A stretch of DNA of 64,000 nt, taken from an uncultured Campylobacterota bacterium (lineage in GTDB: Bacteria > Campylobacterota > Campylobacteria > Campylobacterales > Sulfurovaceae). Made by a program: the position numbers and the translations under genes. The notes under the pieces are model-generated. The model did no database searches. It was not told where the DNA came from and worked only from the letters and a program-made list of their open reading frames with translations. Of the stretch, positions 37,446 through 47,625 are shown piece by piece. Each line of letters starts with the position of its first letter. Within the stretch, counting starts at the first letter, position 1. The stretch spans positions 49,856 to 113,855 of the forward strand of contig CAKZQQ010000008.1 in assembly GCA_937141405.1 (NCBI GenBank), given 5' to 3'.

Positions 37446-38967
37446 GATAAATCTTCTCTTTATATGGCTCATTATCGGTCTAAGCGCAGGGTTAATATAT
37501 TCGCTAGAGCTTCTAGGGGTAAGCGATTTTGATTCTCTTTTGGTAGCAAGTCGTATGCGATCACTCCATATATCACATATGCTCTATGGGTTTTTCCCGC
37601 TTATCTTATCGCTATTACCGTTTGCGCTTTTTGAAAAAGATCAGATACTCGATGCTGCCATCATCAAAAATCTCAAGAGATATTTTGTGACATGGAATCT
37701 CTTTTTGCTTCTTATGAGTATGACGATTTTATTTGGAGATATAAGAGGTTTGCCTTTTTATGACTTCGCCTACTGGCTCAACTTTATCTTAGCCTCAAGT
37801 GGCCTTTTTTATATCTATGCACTCTTTTTGGCTATCAAAAACTATGGAAGCACAAGACCTCTGTGGGTCAATGTCTCTTTTGCAACAACTATCATTGCAC
37901 CTTTTTTGCTCATCTTTTTGATGAATCCCTCCTATGGGCAAGTTGAAAAAACCCTTGTAGGCCCCCATGGTGATAATACCCTAGGTATGAGCTTTGCACT
38001 CATCCCTATCTACTATCTACTCATAAAACTCTTTGCATATAAAGATTTTACCCCCAGAGTGCACATCTTGTGGATTATTCCTCTTGTGGGCTACATCATC
38101 TCGCTCATTATCCGCAACTTTTTGCACTCACTGAGTTACAATGAAGAGTGGTTTTTCCAATACCTCACACTCCTTTATATACCGCTTTTGTATATATGGC
38201 TCAAAGATGCAAAGATTAGTTATGCAACAAACCCATACCTCATCATATCTATCTTGGCATTTCTTTTTGTCGATGTAGAGGGCAATATCCTATTTGTCCC
38301 CGAAATTCGACATATGATCCATAAAAATGATCTCGTCATTGGCCATGCGCATATCGCCATGGGAATAGGCGTAGCATTTATGGGGCTGAGCATACTCTAT
38401 CATCTCCTGCCAAACCTCTTTAGCAAACGCCTTGCCGTCTTTTGGAGTATTGCATTGGGCTTAATCACTCTAGTACTCACTATCGCCGGCATCAAAGAAG
38501 CAGGGCTTTTTGATATAAATATCAATTACCTATGGCTACTTCGATCATTTTTTGGGCTACTCATTATCATCTATATATTCTTTCTATCCATAAAAAACCT
38601 CGAGCTCAAACTCGAATCTAAAATATCATTTTACCATTTAGCCGGTCTGCTGAGTGATGGCATTGGCGGTCTTCTTTTGATACTAGCTGGCAATGTTATT
38701 TTCCCTTTATTCGGGTTTCATTTTGGTGGAAGTTATGCGTATGTGGTTTTTGCTTTCATGATAGGTGTTGGGACGATACACTTTTTTGGACTTTTTACCC
38801 AAGGTGAACTCCTAGCAAACATCAGTGCTCTCATCCGTGTACTCGTCGGCTCTACATTTATAGCGCTCTTTACGACAAATCATATCGATAATATCGGGCT
38901 TTTAGTTGGTGTGTACGATATAGGCTTTGCTTCTGTCTATTGGCTCTTATTTAGGAGTGAGCGATGA
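37414..38967 (+). CDS. orphan CcoN-like heme-copper-oxidase-fold membrane protein
   Basis: 517 aa with about 12-14 membrane helices. Several blocks recall the cbb3 oxidase/NO-reductase catalytic subunit: SLHISHMLYGFFPLI (helix II His), VGPHGDNTLGMSFAL (compare YGHNAVGF), and DLVIGHAHIAMGIGVAFMGLS (helix X HxH, compare TVGHVHLG). The paired His of the CuB site in helix VII is not evident (IRNFLHSLSY has one), so the copper centre may be incomplete. No CcoO/CcoP or NorC partner is adjacent. Probably a heme-binding membrane protein, not a classical oxidase. Overlaps the ATPase gene by 32 bp. Confidence 0.55.
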   Translation: MVLLKTFIHNEINLLFIWLIIGLSAGLIYSLELLGVSDFDSLLVASRMRSLHISHMLYGFFPLILSLLPFALFEKDQILDAAIIKNLKRYFVTWNLFLLLMSMTILFGDIRGLPFYDFAYWLNFILASSGLFYIYALFLAIKNYGSTRPLWVNVSFATTIIAPFLLIFLMNPSYGQVEKTLVGPHGDNTLGMSFALIPIYYLLIKLFAYKDFTPRVHILWIIPLVGYIISLIIRNFLHSLSYNEEWFFQYLTLLYIPLLYIWLKDAKISYATNPYLIISILAFLFVDVEGNILFVPEIRHMIHKNDLVIGHAHIAMGIGVAFMGLSILYHLLPNLFSKRLAVFWSIALGLITLVLTIAGIKEAGLFDININYLWLLRSFFGLLIIIYIFFLSIKNLELKLESKISFYHLAGLLSDGIGGLLLILAGNVIFPLFGFHFGGSYAYVVFAFMIGVGTIHFFGLFTQGELLANISALIRVLVGSTFIALFTTNHIDNIGLLVGVYDIGFASVYWLLFRSER

Positions 38968-39977
38968 ATGCCTATACACTCCTTCTAAGCGCTCAACTTC
39001 TCTACTATCTACTCATAACACAAACAGGGGTTGTGGGGGCTTTTGATTCGCATATCCATGATCTCTACACACTACCGATTGGTGGGGTATTGGGGAGTCT
39101 ATTTGCAGCACTTATCAAACACAATCATATAAAGATAGAACTCTATGCTCTTCTTTTTTGCCAACTGTTGCTCTCGCTTTTTTATCCTCACTATTCTCTT
39201 TTGTGGATACTTCTGCTTGGTTTCATCGTCGGCTATACAACACCGCTGCTCTTTTTTATTTTCAAAGACCAAAAAAAGATAAACCTAGCGATTGGGCTTG
39301 GACTCTCATACGCCATAGGAACAGCACTTTACTCTTACCCCTTTGAGCAGAGAGATAGCATCGCTTTTGTGCTCTCGGTTATCTCCATCGCATCACTATT
39401 TTTTATGGAGCTCAAACCTACAAAGAAAATCGAAGAAAAAGTGGATGGAAAAATCATCGCTATTTTAGTGCTATGGATATTTGCAGATTCGGCACTTTTT
39501 GAGACACTCAGTAGATCTAACGATATGGATATATGGAGCCACTACACACTCACTATCATAACATTTCACATCATCGGTATATTAGCAGCATATAAATACC
39601 CAATGGATGTAGTTAAAAAGCATCGTATCATCTTCCCGCTTTTTCTCCTTTCGTATCTACTTTTCACGATAAAAATACCTATTTTACTCGCCATTATCTA
39701 TCCATTTACGATTTCATATTATAATTTTTCATTATTTAGATATATTATAAACCTAAATAACATAAAGACTATAGGTATCACTATGGTCCTCGTCGGATGG
39801 GTAGCAACAAGTTTGGCAAATGCGATAGCCCTTGAAAAACAGATTTGGATCGTCTACTTAATTTTTGCACTTTTCTGTGCAACATTTTTTATCTTAAATA
39901 GGAGAAAATATGAAAAAAGTAATCATTCTACTCACGCTTATAAGCGCTTTCATACACGGACAAAGCCTCAAATTTGA
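38964..39977 (+). CDS. polytopic membrane protein, unknown
   Basis: 337 aa with about ten hydrophobic helices arranged as in a transporter or MFS-like protein; the early loop GAFDSHIHDLYTLPIGGVLG contains two His. Overlaps the preceding gene by 4 bp and runs 68 bp into the YceI gene. The long overlap may mean the true stop precedes a recent frameshift, since the last 25 residues (RRKYEKSNHSTHAYKRFHTRTK) look unlike the rest. Function not recognised. Confidence 0.6.
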   Translation: MNAYTLLLSAQLLYYLLITQTGVVGAFDSHIHDLYTLPIGGVLGSLFAALIKHNHIKIELYALLFCQLLLSLFYPHYSLLWILLLGFIVGYTTPLLFFIFKDQKKINLAIGLGLSYAIGTALYSYPFEQRDSIAFVLSVISIASLFFMELKPTKKIEEKVDGKIIAILVLWIFADSALFETLSRSNDMDIWSHYTLTIITFHIIGILAAYKYPMDVVKKHRIIFPLFLLSYLLFTIKIPILLAIIYPFTISYYNFSLFRYIINLNNIKTIGITMVLVGWVATSLANAIALEKQIWIVYLIFALFCATFFILNRRKYEKSNHSTHAYKRFHTRTKPQI

Positions 39978-40434
39978 CTCGGGTTTTATACGAGCGCACA
40001 CGGAAGTATTTGGTGATCGCACGATCGATCCTACATTTCACAAAGCAACATCAAAACTGACGATACAAAACGGATTGGCAAAAACTTTAAAAGGCACCAT
40101 AGAGGTATCGATGAAAGATTTCATAAGTGACAATGAAAAAAGAGATGAACATATGCAAAGTGCACTCGAATCTTCATCTTTCCCAAAAGCGTCTTACAAG
40201 ATATCTGAAGTCGTAGAAAATGGTGATGGCTATATGCTCAATGGCACTCTTTTACTGCATGGGGTCTCTAAGCCACTCTCTTTTGATGCCACTATAGCAA
40301 ATGAAAACGGTAAGGTACATATCGTTGCAAAGAGCAAAATAAAAATGAGTGATTTTGGGATAGAACCACCGAAAATGTTTTTATTAACCGTGAGAGATCA
40401 GGTTGATTTGAGTGTGGATATCTTGCTCAAATAG
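39910..40434 (+). CDS. YceI-family periplasmic protein
   Basis: 174 aa. Signal peptide MKKVIILLTLISAFIHGQS, then a lipocalin-like fold with FHKATSKLTIQNG, SSSFPKASYKISEV and LNGTLLLHGVSKPLSFDAT, all YceI signatures. These proteins bind isoprenoid quinone-like lipids in the periplasm. AGGAG lies 7 bases before the ATG. Last gene of the ABC/CcoN-like operon, which points to a membrane-redox theme. Confidence 0.85.
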   Translation: MKKVIILLTLISAFIHGQSLKFDSGFIRAHTEVFGDRTIDPTFHKATSKLTIQNGLAKTLKGTIEVSMKDFISDNEKRDEHMQSALESSSFPKASYKISEVVENGDGYMLNGTLLLHGVSKPLSFDATIANENGKVHIVAKSKIKMSDFGIEPPKMFLLTVRDQVDLSVDILLK

Positions 40435-41318
40435 ATAGCTTCACCGATAGCAAACGGTAGCGTAGCAAATGGATATTTTTGTTCTTGAAGTAGCTTTTCT
40501 AGCCACTCTAAAGGCTCACACAATGACTCATCAGAGAGTTTAAACGTGCCATAATGCACAGGGATAAATCTCTGCACTCCAAGATCAGCACATGCTGCAA
40601 GTGCCTCTTGTGGATCGAGGTGATTGTGGCGCATGATATACTCGGGTTTATACGCACCTATCGGTAAAAAAGCATCGCCAATTTTGAAGCGTTTTCCTAT
40701 CTCTGCAAACTGCTCCCCGTAAGCAGTATCTCCTGAATGGTAAAAACTACATTGATCATTGTTTACCACAAAGCCACCCCAAAGCGTTCTGTTTTTATCG
40801 AGTAGATATCTGTTGCTCCAATGCAGAGAAGGGACAAATGTGATTGTTACATCTTTTATACGATACGCTTCCCACCAATCAAGTTCGGTCAAGTTTTTAT
40901 ACTTTTTAAAATATCTTCTAAAACCCTTTGGAGCCACTATCGTTAAGTTTGGGTTCTGTTTTATGAGAAATTTGATTGATGGCATATCAAAATGATCATA
41001 ATGTGAGTGTGTTATGAGTACAATATCTGCTCTAATTTTCTTTTTTGAAATGGGAAGCTCGGTATGTCTTTTATAAAAAGGGATGTTATCAAAAAGCGGA
41101 TCGATAATGATGTTGAGTCCATTCATATTTGCCCAGAGCGTGGCATGTCCTAGCCACAAGGCTACATTTGGTTGAGGTGCTACACTCTCTTTGATGACTG
41201 TCATCTTTTTGCAATCATCTGCACCTTTTTTTGAAAAGAGCACATCAAATCGCCACCGAAGCAGATCATAGAGCCGTATCTTTTTTGAAGTATATTTACT
41301 CTTCTCCATCACATCCAA
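40398..41318 (-). CDS. MBL-fold metal-dependent hydrolase (UlaG/NAPE-PLD type)
   Basis: 306 aa. Metal site ITHSHYDHFDMPS (HxHxDH), then FYHSGDTAYGEQF and FIPVHYGTFKLSDE. Relatives cleave lactones or N-acyl phosphatidylethanolamine. Substrate not predictable. Convergent 37-bp overlap with yceI. Confidence 0.85.
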   Translation of the reverse strand: MDVMEKSKYTSKKIRLYDLLRWRFDVLFSKKGADDCKKMTVIKESVAPQPNVALWLGHATLWANMNGLNIIIDPLFDNIPFYKRHTELPISKKKIRADIVLITHSHYDHFDMPSIKFLIKQNPNLTIVAPKGFRRYFKKYKNLTELDWWEAYRIKDVTITFVPSLHWSNRYLLDKNRTLWGGFVVNNDQCSFYHSGDTAYGEQFAEIGKRFKIGDAFLPIGAYKPEYIMRHNHLDPQEALAACADLGVQRFIPVHYGTFKLSDESLCEPLEWLEKLLQEQKYPFATLPFAIGEAIYLSKISTLKST

Positions 41319-41442
41319 TTTTTCCCTTTTAATATATCAAGATTATAGCTAACTTCATCGAATTTTGCTTGGAACTATCTTTTTTTCAAAAGAAACATAG
41401 TAGAATGTTACACAAATCTAAAATACCAGAAAAGTTAATGCC

Positions 41443-42501
41443 ATGATCTATTTTTTGTCTAATTTTCTACCTTTTAATCTTTTTAGTTATATTTCCGTAC
41501 GAGCAGGGATTGCATTTTTTATCGGATTGATGCTCACTCTTTTTCTTATGCCAAGATATATCCGCTGGGCAAAAGCAAAAAATGCGAGTCAACCTATCAA
41601 CAAATATGTAACGACACATGAAGCCAAAAGCAAAACACCGACAATGGGTGGAGCTGTCTTTCTTACTGCTTCTATTATTGCTATACTCATAAGCGGCAAT
41701 GTCACAAACCTCTATCTTCTTGGAGGGCTTTTTACGATCATAAGTTTTGGACTCATAGGACTCAAAGATGATATCGGTAAGGTTCTCTCGGGAGATAATC
41801 TTAAAGGACTAAGCCCAAGAGGTAAATTTTTGTTGCAGATAGCAGCTTCGATTGTGGTCACGATATTTTTAGTCATTGCAGGCTTTCCGACTGATTTTTA
41901 TGTACCGTTTTTGAAGACACCGCTTTTTGATATCTCCTACTTTATGGTTATCTTTTGGGTCGTCATATTTTTAGCAACCACTAATGCAGTCAATCTCACG
42001 GATGGGCTCGACGGACTTGCTACCGTACCTTCTATCGTTGCTTTTGCCTCACTTGGACTCATCACATATGTTACCGGTCATGCTATCTTTAGCGAATACC
42101 TTTTAGTCCCCAATATAAAAGGCGTTGGAGAGATGGCGATTATTGTCGGGGCATTTATGGGATCGCTTTTAGGCTTTTTATGGTTCAACTGTTATCCTGC
42201 AGAAATCTTCATGGGAGATACCGGTAGTCTCTCTATAGGCGGGCTTATTGCCTACCTTGCAATACTTGGCAAAAGTGAGATTTTGCTTCTGCTTATCGGT
42301 ATCATCTTTGTCATCGAAACCGCCTCTGTGATACTTCAAGTAGGGAGCTATAAATTACGAGGCGAGCGGATATTTCTCATGGCACCGATTCATCACCATT
42401 TTGAGCTCAAAAAATGGGCTGAAAATAAGATCATAGTCAGGTTTTGGATGATTGCCATCTTAGCAAATGTCTTAGCACTCATCTCCTTTAAGTTTAGATA
42501 A
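41443..42501 (+). CDS. mraY: phospho-N-acetylmuramoyl-pentapeptide transferase
   Basis: 352-aa, ten-helix enzyme making lipid [38 protein letters not shown] (catalytic Asp) and [11 protein letters not shown] are diagnostic. Its last base is the first base of murD (ATG overlaps TAATG), so the two are coupled. Strong cell-wall pair. Confidence 0.95.
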   Translation: MIYFLSNFLPFNLFSYISVRAGIAFFIGLMLTLFLMPRYIRWAKAKNASQPINKYVTTHEAKSKTPTMGGAVFLTASIIAILISGNVTNLYLLGGLFTIISFGLIGLKDDIGKVLSGDNLKGLSPRGKFLLQIAASIVVTIFLVIAGFPTDFYVPFLKTPLFDISYFMVIFWVVIFLATTNAVNLTDGLDGLATVPSIVAFASLGLITYVTGHAIFSEYLLVPNIKGVGEMAIIVGAFMGSLLGFLWFNCYPAEIFMGDTGSLSIGGLIAYLAILGKSEILLLLIGIIFVIETASVILQVGSYKLRGERIFLMAPIHHHFELKKWAENKIIVRFWMIAILANVLALISFKFR

Positions 42502-43724
42502 TGCAAAAGCAAAATAGACCTACGCTCTTTGGATACGGACTTACTACAAAAGCGATAGCAAAAAAGCTAGGGGGCGAGTGCATCTTTTTTGATGATAATG
42601 CAAAAGAGAGTTTTAAAGATGAATTTGGCAACACTATCTACCCTTCAAGCCAATTTGATCCACAAAAAAGTGATCTCGAGATACTCACACCGAGCATAAA
42701 ACCAAACCATCCTCTTTTGCAAAAAGCAAAACATCCCATCAGCGAGTATGACTATTTTTTAGGCGATAGCGCGCAAAAAAAACCATTCAATATCTGGATT
42801 AGCGGCACAAACGGCAAGACAACAACTACCCAGATGGTGGTACACCTGTTTCAGAAACGAGGGGCAATTGGTGGTGGCAATATAGGCACACCTCTAGCAG
42901 ATATGAGTATGGAGGCTCCAATCTGGGTCTTGGAGTCTAGCTCTTTTACACTCCACCATACCAAAAGTGCTGCGCCCAATATCTATATCCTTCTCCCTAT
43001 AACTCCGGATCATCTCGATTGGCACGGCACGAAAGAGGCATACGAAGAATCAAAGCTAAGCCCGCTTAAAAACATGAGAGAGGGCGAGCTTGCTCTGATC
43101 CCTAAAGGTCTCAGAGTACCAAAAAGTGACGCCTTTATCGTAGAGTATGATTCCAATGAATCTCTAGCAAATACCTTTGGTATCGATAGAGCAAAGATTG
43201 ATTTCAAAGGCGCATTTTTACAAGATGCTCTCTTGGCACTTATCACGACAAAAGTACTCTATGGCGAGCTTGATTATGCACTTATGAATGCTTTTATCAA
43301 AGAGGCACATAGACAACAAGAGATCATTGATAACAAAGGGCGACTTTGGGTTAACGACTCTAAAGCCACCAACCTTGATGCGACTATCCAAGCAGTCAAA
43401 GCGTATGGCGATAAAGAACTGCATCTTATACTCGGCGGTGATGATAAGGGTGTTGCTTTAGATGAACTTTTTGATGTTCTAAAGGAGCATAAGATAACAC
43501 TCTATGCTATAGGCTCAAATGAGGCGAAGCTTATGGATTTGGCAAAACGATATGCTATCCCCGCCTATGCACTTAACACACTAGAAAAAGCCACAAGAGA
43601 GATAACAAAACATCACACAAAAGACTCCATAGCGATGCTCTCTCCTGCTGCTGCTAGCCTCGATCAGTTTAGCTCTTATAAAGAACGAGGCGATCTTTTT
43701 ATCAAGATTGTAAAAGAGTTTTAA
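42501..43724 (+). CDS. murD: UDP-N-acetylmuramoylalanine-D-glutamate ligase
   Basis: 407-aa Mur ligase. ATP site ISGTNGKTTTTQMVVHL, LPITPDHLDWHG, WVNDSKATNLDATIQAV and ILGGDDKGVALDEL, and the final SPAAASLDQFSSYKERGD. Adds D-Glu to UDP-MurNAc-L-Ala. The N-terminal domain is shortened, as in other Campylobacterota. Confidence 0.95.
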   Translation: MQKQNRPTLFGYGLTTKAIAKKLGGECIFFDDNAKESFKDEFGNTIYPSSQFDPQKSDLEILTPSIKPNHPLLQKAKHPISEYDYFLGDSAQKKPFNIWISGTNGKTTTTQMVVHLFQKRGAIGGGNIGTPLADMSMEAPIWVLESSSFTLHHTKSAAPNIYILLPITPDHLDWHGTKEAYEESKLSPLKNMREGELALIPKGLRVPKSDAFIVEYDSNESLANTFGIDRAKIDFKGAFLQDALLALITTKVLYGELDYALMNAFIKEAHRQQEIIDNKGRLWVNDSKATNLDATIQAVKAYGDKELHLILGGDDKGVALDELFDVLKEHKITLYAIGSNEAKLMDLAKRYAIPAYALNTLEKATREITKHHTKDSIAMLSPAAASLDQFSSYKERGDLFIKIVKEF

Positions 43725-43780
43725 GAAGGCTCAATGCTAAGCTAAAATTAATCTTAGATAGTTATAATTCTATCTCTTTT

Positions 43781-43856
43781 GGCTCGATAGCTCAGTTGGT
43801 AGAGCAGCAGACTGAAAATCTGCGTGTCGACAGTTCGATTCTGCCTCGAGCCACCA
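43781..43856 (+). tRNA. tRNA-Phe (GAA)
   Basis: Cloverleaf of 76 nt with encoded CCA: acceptor GGCTCGA/TCGAGCC, D arm with GCTC/GAGC, anticodon arm GCAGA-CTGAAAA-TCTGC with anticodon GAA, T loop TTCGATT. One mismatch is present in the T stem. A TATAAT-like promoter (near 43763) precedes it. A single isolated tRNA between murD and rnhB. Confidence 0.97.
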
Positions 43857-43920
43857 CTTAAAAAATCTTCAAAAATAATTTCAAAAACTTAACACAATTC
43901 TTTGCAAAATTTGGAAAAAG

Positions 43921-44472
43921 TTACCTATCTAATCCATTGACCTTGAAGCTTATCCGATGCTCAACGCATCTCCCATGTTCTCTAATGGCTTCAATATGCG
44001 CTTTTGTGCCATAACCCTTATGCTTATCAAAATCATATTGAGGATATTCACTAGCGATACGACGCATATACCTATCGCGTGTTACTTTTGCGAGTATGCT
44101 TGCTGCGCTTACCTCTTTGATCTGCTCATCGGCTTTTATCATTGTCTCTATCCCCTCTACACCAAATGAGGAGTTGCCATCAAAGATGTGATGATACTCT
44201 CTTAGATTTTTTTGTATCTCGCGCAGAGCTTTTGTGATTGCGGCACTCATACCAATGGTATCAATTTCTTGCGCTGAAATCATAACTATATGATATTTTG
44301 ATGCTTTTTTGACATTTTCAAAAATTTTTTCTCTTTTTTTTTCAGAAATTTTCTTAGAATCATTAACACCCTCAACATCCTCTAGAAGCACGACACCGGC
44401 GACAACTAGAGGTCCTGCGAGAGGTCCTCTTCCTGCTTCATCTATACCGCATATTAACTTTTGATTGAACAA
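43921..44472 (-). CDS. rnhB: ribonuclease HII
   Basis: 183-aa RNase HII. ICGIDEAGRGPLAGPLVV holds the first Asp-Glu pair, then IIKADEQIKEVSAASILAKVTRD and DFDKHKGYGTKAH. Removes RNA primers and misinserted ribonucleotides. Start is TTG at 44472 (product begins MFNQKLICG). Lies downstream of ppk2 on the same strand. Confidence 0.95.
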   Translation of the reverse strand: MFNQKLICGIDEAGRGPLAGPLVVAGVVLLEDVEGVNDSKKISEKKREKIFENVKKASKYHIVMISAQEIDTIGMSAAITKALREIQKNLREYHHIFDGNSSFGVEGIETMIKADEQIKEVSAASILAKVTRDRYMRRIASEYPQYDFDKHKGYGTKAHIEAIREHGRCVEHRISFKVNGLDR

Positions 44473-44584
44473 TTATTTACTCTCACAAGTTATCATTTTA
44501 ATGTCTCAAGAGTATCGAGATTAATCATTTTCTAACTCCTTCCTTGTTTTATACCCTGCAAATGTTGCGAGATACTCTTGATGA

Positions 44585-45436
44585 TTACCCCAAGAACTTC
44601 CCTTGATTTTTAAGATCGGCTTCCATGATTTCTATCTCTCTATTGCCACTATGGACAATGGTATCATCCACACTATAATCAAGATCAGGATTTCTGTCGT
44701 TATAAGGAACGCTATTAAGGATCGTTTTGATGACATTAAATCTCGCTTTAAACTTATCATCACTTCTTATAACCGTCCAAGGCGCTTTGGGAGTATGAGT
44801 TTTTTTAAGCATCTCATATTTCATCAATGTAAAATTGTCCCATTTCTCTTGCATCTGCAAATCAATCTCACTCAATTTCCACTGCTTGAGTGGATTATGC
44901 TCACGCTCTAAAAAGCGGAGGTTTTGCTCCTCTTTTGTCACGGAAAAATATATCTTGATAAAATAGAATCCATGATTGACAAGATCAGCCTCAAAATATG
45001 GGATACTATTCATAAATGTCTGATACTGCTCTTTGGTACAAAAACCAAATACAGGCTCTACCATAGCTCTGTTGTACCAACTTCTATCAAAAAGTACTAC
45101 TTCACCACCTCTTGGAAACTGCTCAACATAACGCTGAAAATACCACTGACTTCTCTCGACTTCTGAAGGTTTTCCTAATGCCACAACACGGTAATGTTTC
45201 TCATTCATATACCGCGTGATACGACGAATCGCTCCTCCTTTGCCCGAAGCATCTCTTCCCTCAATCAAGACAATCATCTTTGAGTCATGCTCCTCAAGAT
45301 ACTCTTGAAGCTTTATAAGCTCTACCTGAAAGGGTTTTAGCGAATCCTCTTGAGCTTGCTGAATATAATTTAAATATATATGTTTTTGGAAAACCTCATC
45401 TTTTTGAAAAAGATTAACAAATGATGTTATATCCAC
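44585..45436 (-). CDS. ppk2: polyphosphate kinase 2
   Basis: 283-aa PPK2. Walker A VLIEGRDASGKGGAIRRIT, Walker B VVLFDRSWYNRAMVEP and the lid region LRFLEREHNPLKQWKLS are present. It transfers phosphate between polyphosphate and nucleoside diphosphates. It belongs to the phosphate cluster. The stop follows a GGGG tract (complement of 44588-44591); one base fewer there would add a protein-like 21-residue tail (NHQEYLATFAGYKTRKELEN), a possible frameshift. Confidence 0.9.
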   Translation of the reverse strand: MDITSFVNLFQKDEVFQKHIYLNYIQQAQEDSLKPFQVELIKLQEYLEEHDSKMIVLIEGRDASGKGGAIRRITRYMNEKHYRVVALGKPSEVERSQWYFQRYVEQFPRGGEVVLFDRSWYNRAMVEPVFGFCTKEQYQTFMNSIPYFEADLVNHGFYFIKIYFSVTKEEQNLRFLEREHNPLKQWKLSEIDLQMQEKWDNFTLMKYEMLKKTHTPKAPWTVIRSDDKFKARFNVIKTILNSVPYNDRNPDLDYSVDDTIVHSGNREIEIMEADLKNQGKFLG

Positions 45437-45445
45437 ATCCTCTCC

Positions 45446-46132
45446 TTATTCAAATTTGTACCCGTTGCCCCAAACGGTTTTAATCCACCCATGTTTTTTA
45501 TCGGGGTCTATCTTCTTTTTTAACCGACTAATCGTTACATTCATCGCATTATAGTTTGGATACTCACACTTATCTTTCCAAAACCGATCATGCAACTCTT
45601 CTCTGAGAATAGTCTTGCTTGGGTTTTCTAGAAATAGTGCCAATAACTCGAGCTCCAACGGGCTCAGCGTAATCTCTTTGGCATCTATGGTAACACTCAA
45701 AGCATCTCTATCTAAGGTGATATCTTTATATTTGATAACACTTTGACGGTCGATAACACCACTTCTTTTTAAAACTGCTCTTACCCGCAATAGTAACTCT
45801 TTAAAATTAAAAGGTTTTGTTATATAGTCATCACAACCATACTCAAAACCGTCTTCTATATCACTGTCTCTATCTTTTGCGGTTAAAAATATTACAGGGA
45901 TATTATATCCTATCTCTCTTAGGCTTGCTACAAATTTTCCCCCCTCAACACGGGGGAGATTTCTATCAACTATCATCAAAGAGGGGGTCTCTTCTTGCAA
46001 AAATTGCTCGACAGTATCAGTAGATAAAAATCCTGCCACTTTATACCCCTCTTTTTGAAGATGATACTCAAGAAGTTCAAGCAAATCCTCTTCATCTTCT
46101 ATAATAACTATTTCGACCTCATCACTTTTCAT
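45446..46132 (-). CDS. OmpR/PhoB-type response regulator
   Basis: 228 aa with phospho-Asp in SLMIVDRNLPRVEGG, Lys in DDYITKPFNFKEL and a winged-helix domain ending IKTVWGNGYKFE. Paralogous to the regulator at 52305-52991 (nearly the same N-terminal half). It lies 3' of phoU and 5' of ppk2 on the same strand. No kinase gene is adjacent, so its sensor is elsewhere or it is a secondary regulator. Confidence 0.9.
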   Translation of the reverse strand: MKSDEVEIVIIEDEEDLLELLEYHLQKEGYKVAGFLSTDTVEQFLQEETPSLMIVDRNLPRVEGGKFVASLREIGYNIPVIFLTAKDRDSDIEDGFEYGCDDYITKPFNFKELLLRVRAVLKRSGVIDRQSVIKYKDITLDRDALSVTIDAKEITLSPLELELLALFLENPSKTILREELHDRFWKDKCEYPNYNAMNVTISRLKKKIDPDKKHGWIKTVWGNGYKFE

Positions 46133-46166
46133 GAGTGTATTATATCACGAGAGAGGTCGATATGCT

Positions 46167-46832
46167 CTAAAGCTTACCTCCAATTTTTGCAAAGATTAAC
46201 TTGGAAGATATGTCATCTAGTCTTTCGATAATTTTGATATTTTTACGGATATATTTTAAAAGATTAAAATACTCCTCGGCAACGCTGTGTGAACTTCCCG
46301 CTTTTTGAATAATCTCTTTTTCTATGAGTGAATAGATATCATCGGTCTTACTATATTCCACCTCTATCTTGCCTGCCAATGTCTCCAATTTATCGCGATC
46401 ATCGAAAGTTTGAAGCATTTCAAGCGTAAAATCAAATGCATTGAGTGTAAATCTATTGATACTCAAAGACTCCTTGATAATCTTATAGAAATCAGATTCG
46501 CTATCATCAAAAAATATCTGCATATTTTTTATGTAATTATCGATATTTATCACAATCCTATTGATAACAGAAGTAGTCTTAATATAAGCGATAAGTTCTC
46601 TAAGATCTTTGGCTTCCGGCGCATATCTTGCAAAGATAAGTACTATATCATTATCAAGCGCTTCAGTTCTTTCTAGTATGTCTTTAATAGGTTTTTTTGC
46701 TTTCTTCAGCCCCTCTTTATCTCCAACTTCTAGTGCTTGGAGTGCCAATTTATTTGCTAATGAGAGATCATTAATAATCTTAAGCATCTCATCTCTAACT
46801 TTATGTCTTGCTTCTATATATTCCGGTAACAT
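46167..46832 (-). CDS. phoU: PhoU-domain phosphate regulator
   Basis: 221-aa all-helical protein with two PhoU-like three-helix bundles (RHKVRDEMLKIINDLSLANKLALQ, then a second repeat near residue 120). PhoU links PstSCAB activity to PhoR-type signalling and polyphosphate content. The start overlaps the stop of pstB by one base. Divergent in sequence from enterobacterial PhoU, so the name rests on size, helices and position. Confidence 0.75.
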   Translation of the reverse strand: MLPEYIEARHKVRDEMLKIINDLSLANKLALQALEVGDKEGLKKAKKPIKDILERTEALDNDIVLIFARYAPEAKDLRELIAYIKTTSVINRIVINIDNYIKNMQIFFDDSESDFYKIIKESLSINRFTLNAFDFTLEMLQTFDDRDKLETLAGKIEVEYSKTDDIYSLIEKEIIQKAGSSHSVAEEYFNLLKYIRKNIKIIERLDDISSKLIFAKIGGKL

Positions 46833-47623
46833 TATCCAAACCTCCCAGTTATGTAATCTTCCGTGAGTTTTTCTGACGGATTTAAAAATATCTTTTCTGT
46901 CTTATCATACTCGACAAGATCACCGAGATACATCAATGCCGTATAATCACTCAAACGACTTGCTTGCTGCATATTGTGTGTTACTATCACCACGGAAACC
47001 TCTTGCTTGAGCTCAGATATCAACTCCTCTATGGCGCCTGTAGATATAGGGTCAAGCGCAGATGTCGGCTCATCAAAGAGCAACACATCCGGCTTTAAAG
47101 CTACTGCTCTTGCTATACAAAGCCTTTGCTGCTGTCCGCCACTAAGTCCCATAGCACTTGTATTGAGTCGATCTTTTGTCTCTCCCCAGATTGCCGCACC
47201 CTTAAGTGCAGCCTCCACTTTTCCTTCAAGCTCACTCTTATTTTTTACTCCGGCAAGCTTAAGCCCATAAGCAACATTGTCAAATATACTCATAGGAAAC
47301 GGAGTTGGTTTTTGAAATATCATTCCAATGTCTTGCCGTAATTTTATAAAATCATTCTCTCTTTTTATAGTAAGAATATTTTCTACCTTATTCTTTTTTC
47401 TATAGAGGTTAATCTCGCCCTCATATATGTTCCCCGGATAGAGATCATGGATTCTGTTCATTGCACGCAGCAGTGTCGACTTCCCACATCCACTCGGTCC
47501 GATAAGCGCAGTTATCTTATTTTTCTCTATTGTTAGATTGATATTCTTTAAAGAGGGCTCTTTTGCTCCCGGATAGGTAAAGAAGAAATCTCTTATATCA
47601 ATAATTGTATTACTATTTTCCAT
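46832..47623 (-). CDS. pstB: phosphate ABC transporter ATPase
   Basis: 263-aa ATPase. Walker [39 protein letters not shown] (PstB signature), [25 protein letters not shown]. Powers high-affinity phosphate import. Two bases after pstA. Confidence 0.97.
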   Translation of the reverse strand: MENSNTIIDIRDFFFTYPGAKEPSLKNINLTIEKNKITALIGPSGCGKSTLLRAMNRIHDLYPGNIYEGEINLYRKKNKVENILTIKRENDFIKLRQDIGMIFQKPTPFPMSIFDNVAYGLKLAGVKNKSELEGKVEAALKGAAIWGETKDRLNTSAMGLSGGQQQRLCIARAVALKPDVLLFDEPTSALDPISTGAIEELISELKQEVSVVIVTHNMQQASRLSDYTALMYLGDLVEYDKTEKIFLNPSEKLTEDYITGRFG

Positions 47624-47625
47624 AC

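Noticed and set aside
44494..44545. 11-codon leader peptide (MINLDTLETLK) before rnhB
   Set aside because: Good SD but no attenuator structure or conserved pattern seen; could be the tail of a frameshifted ppk2 region.
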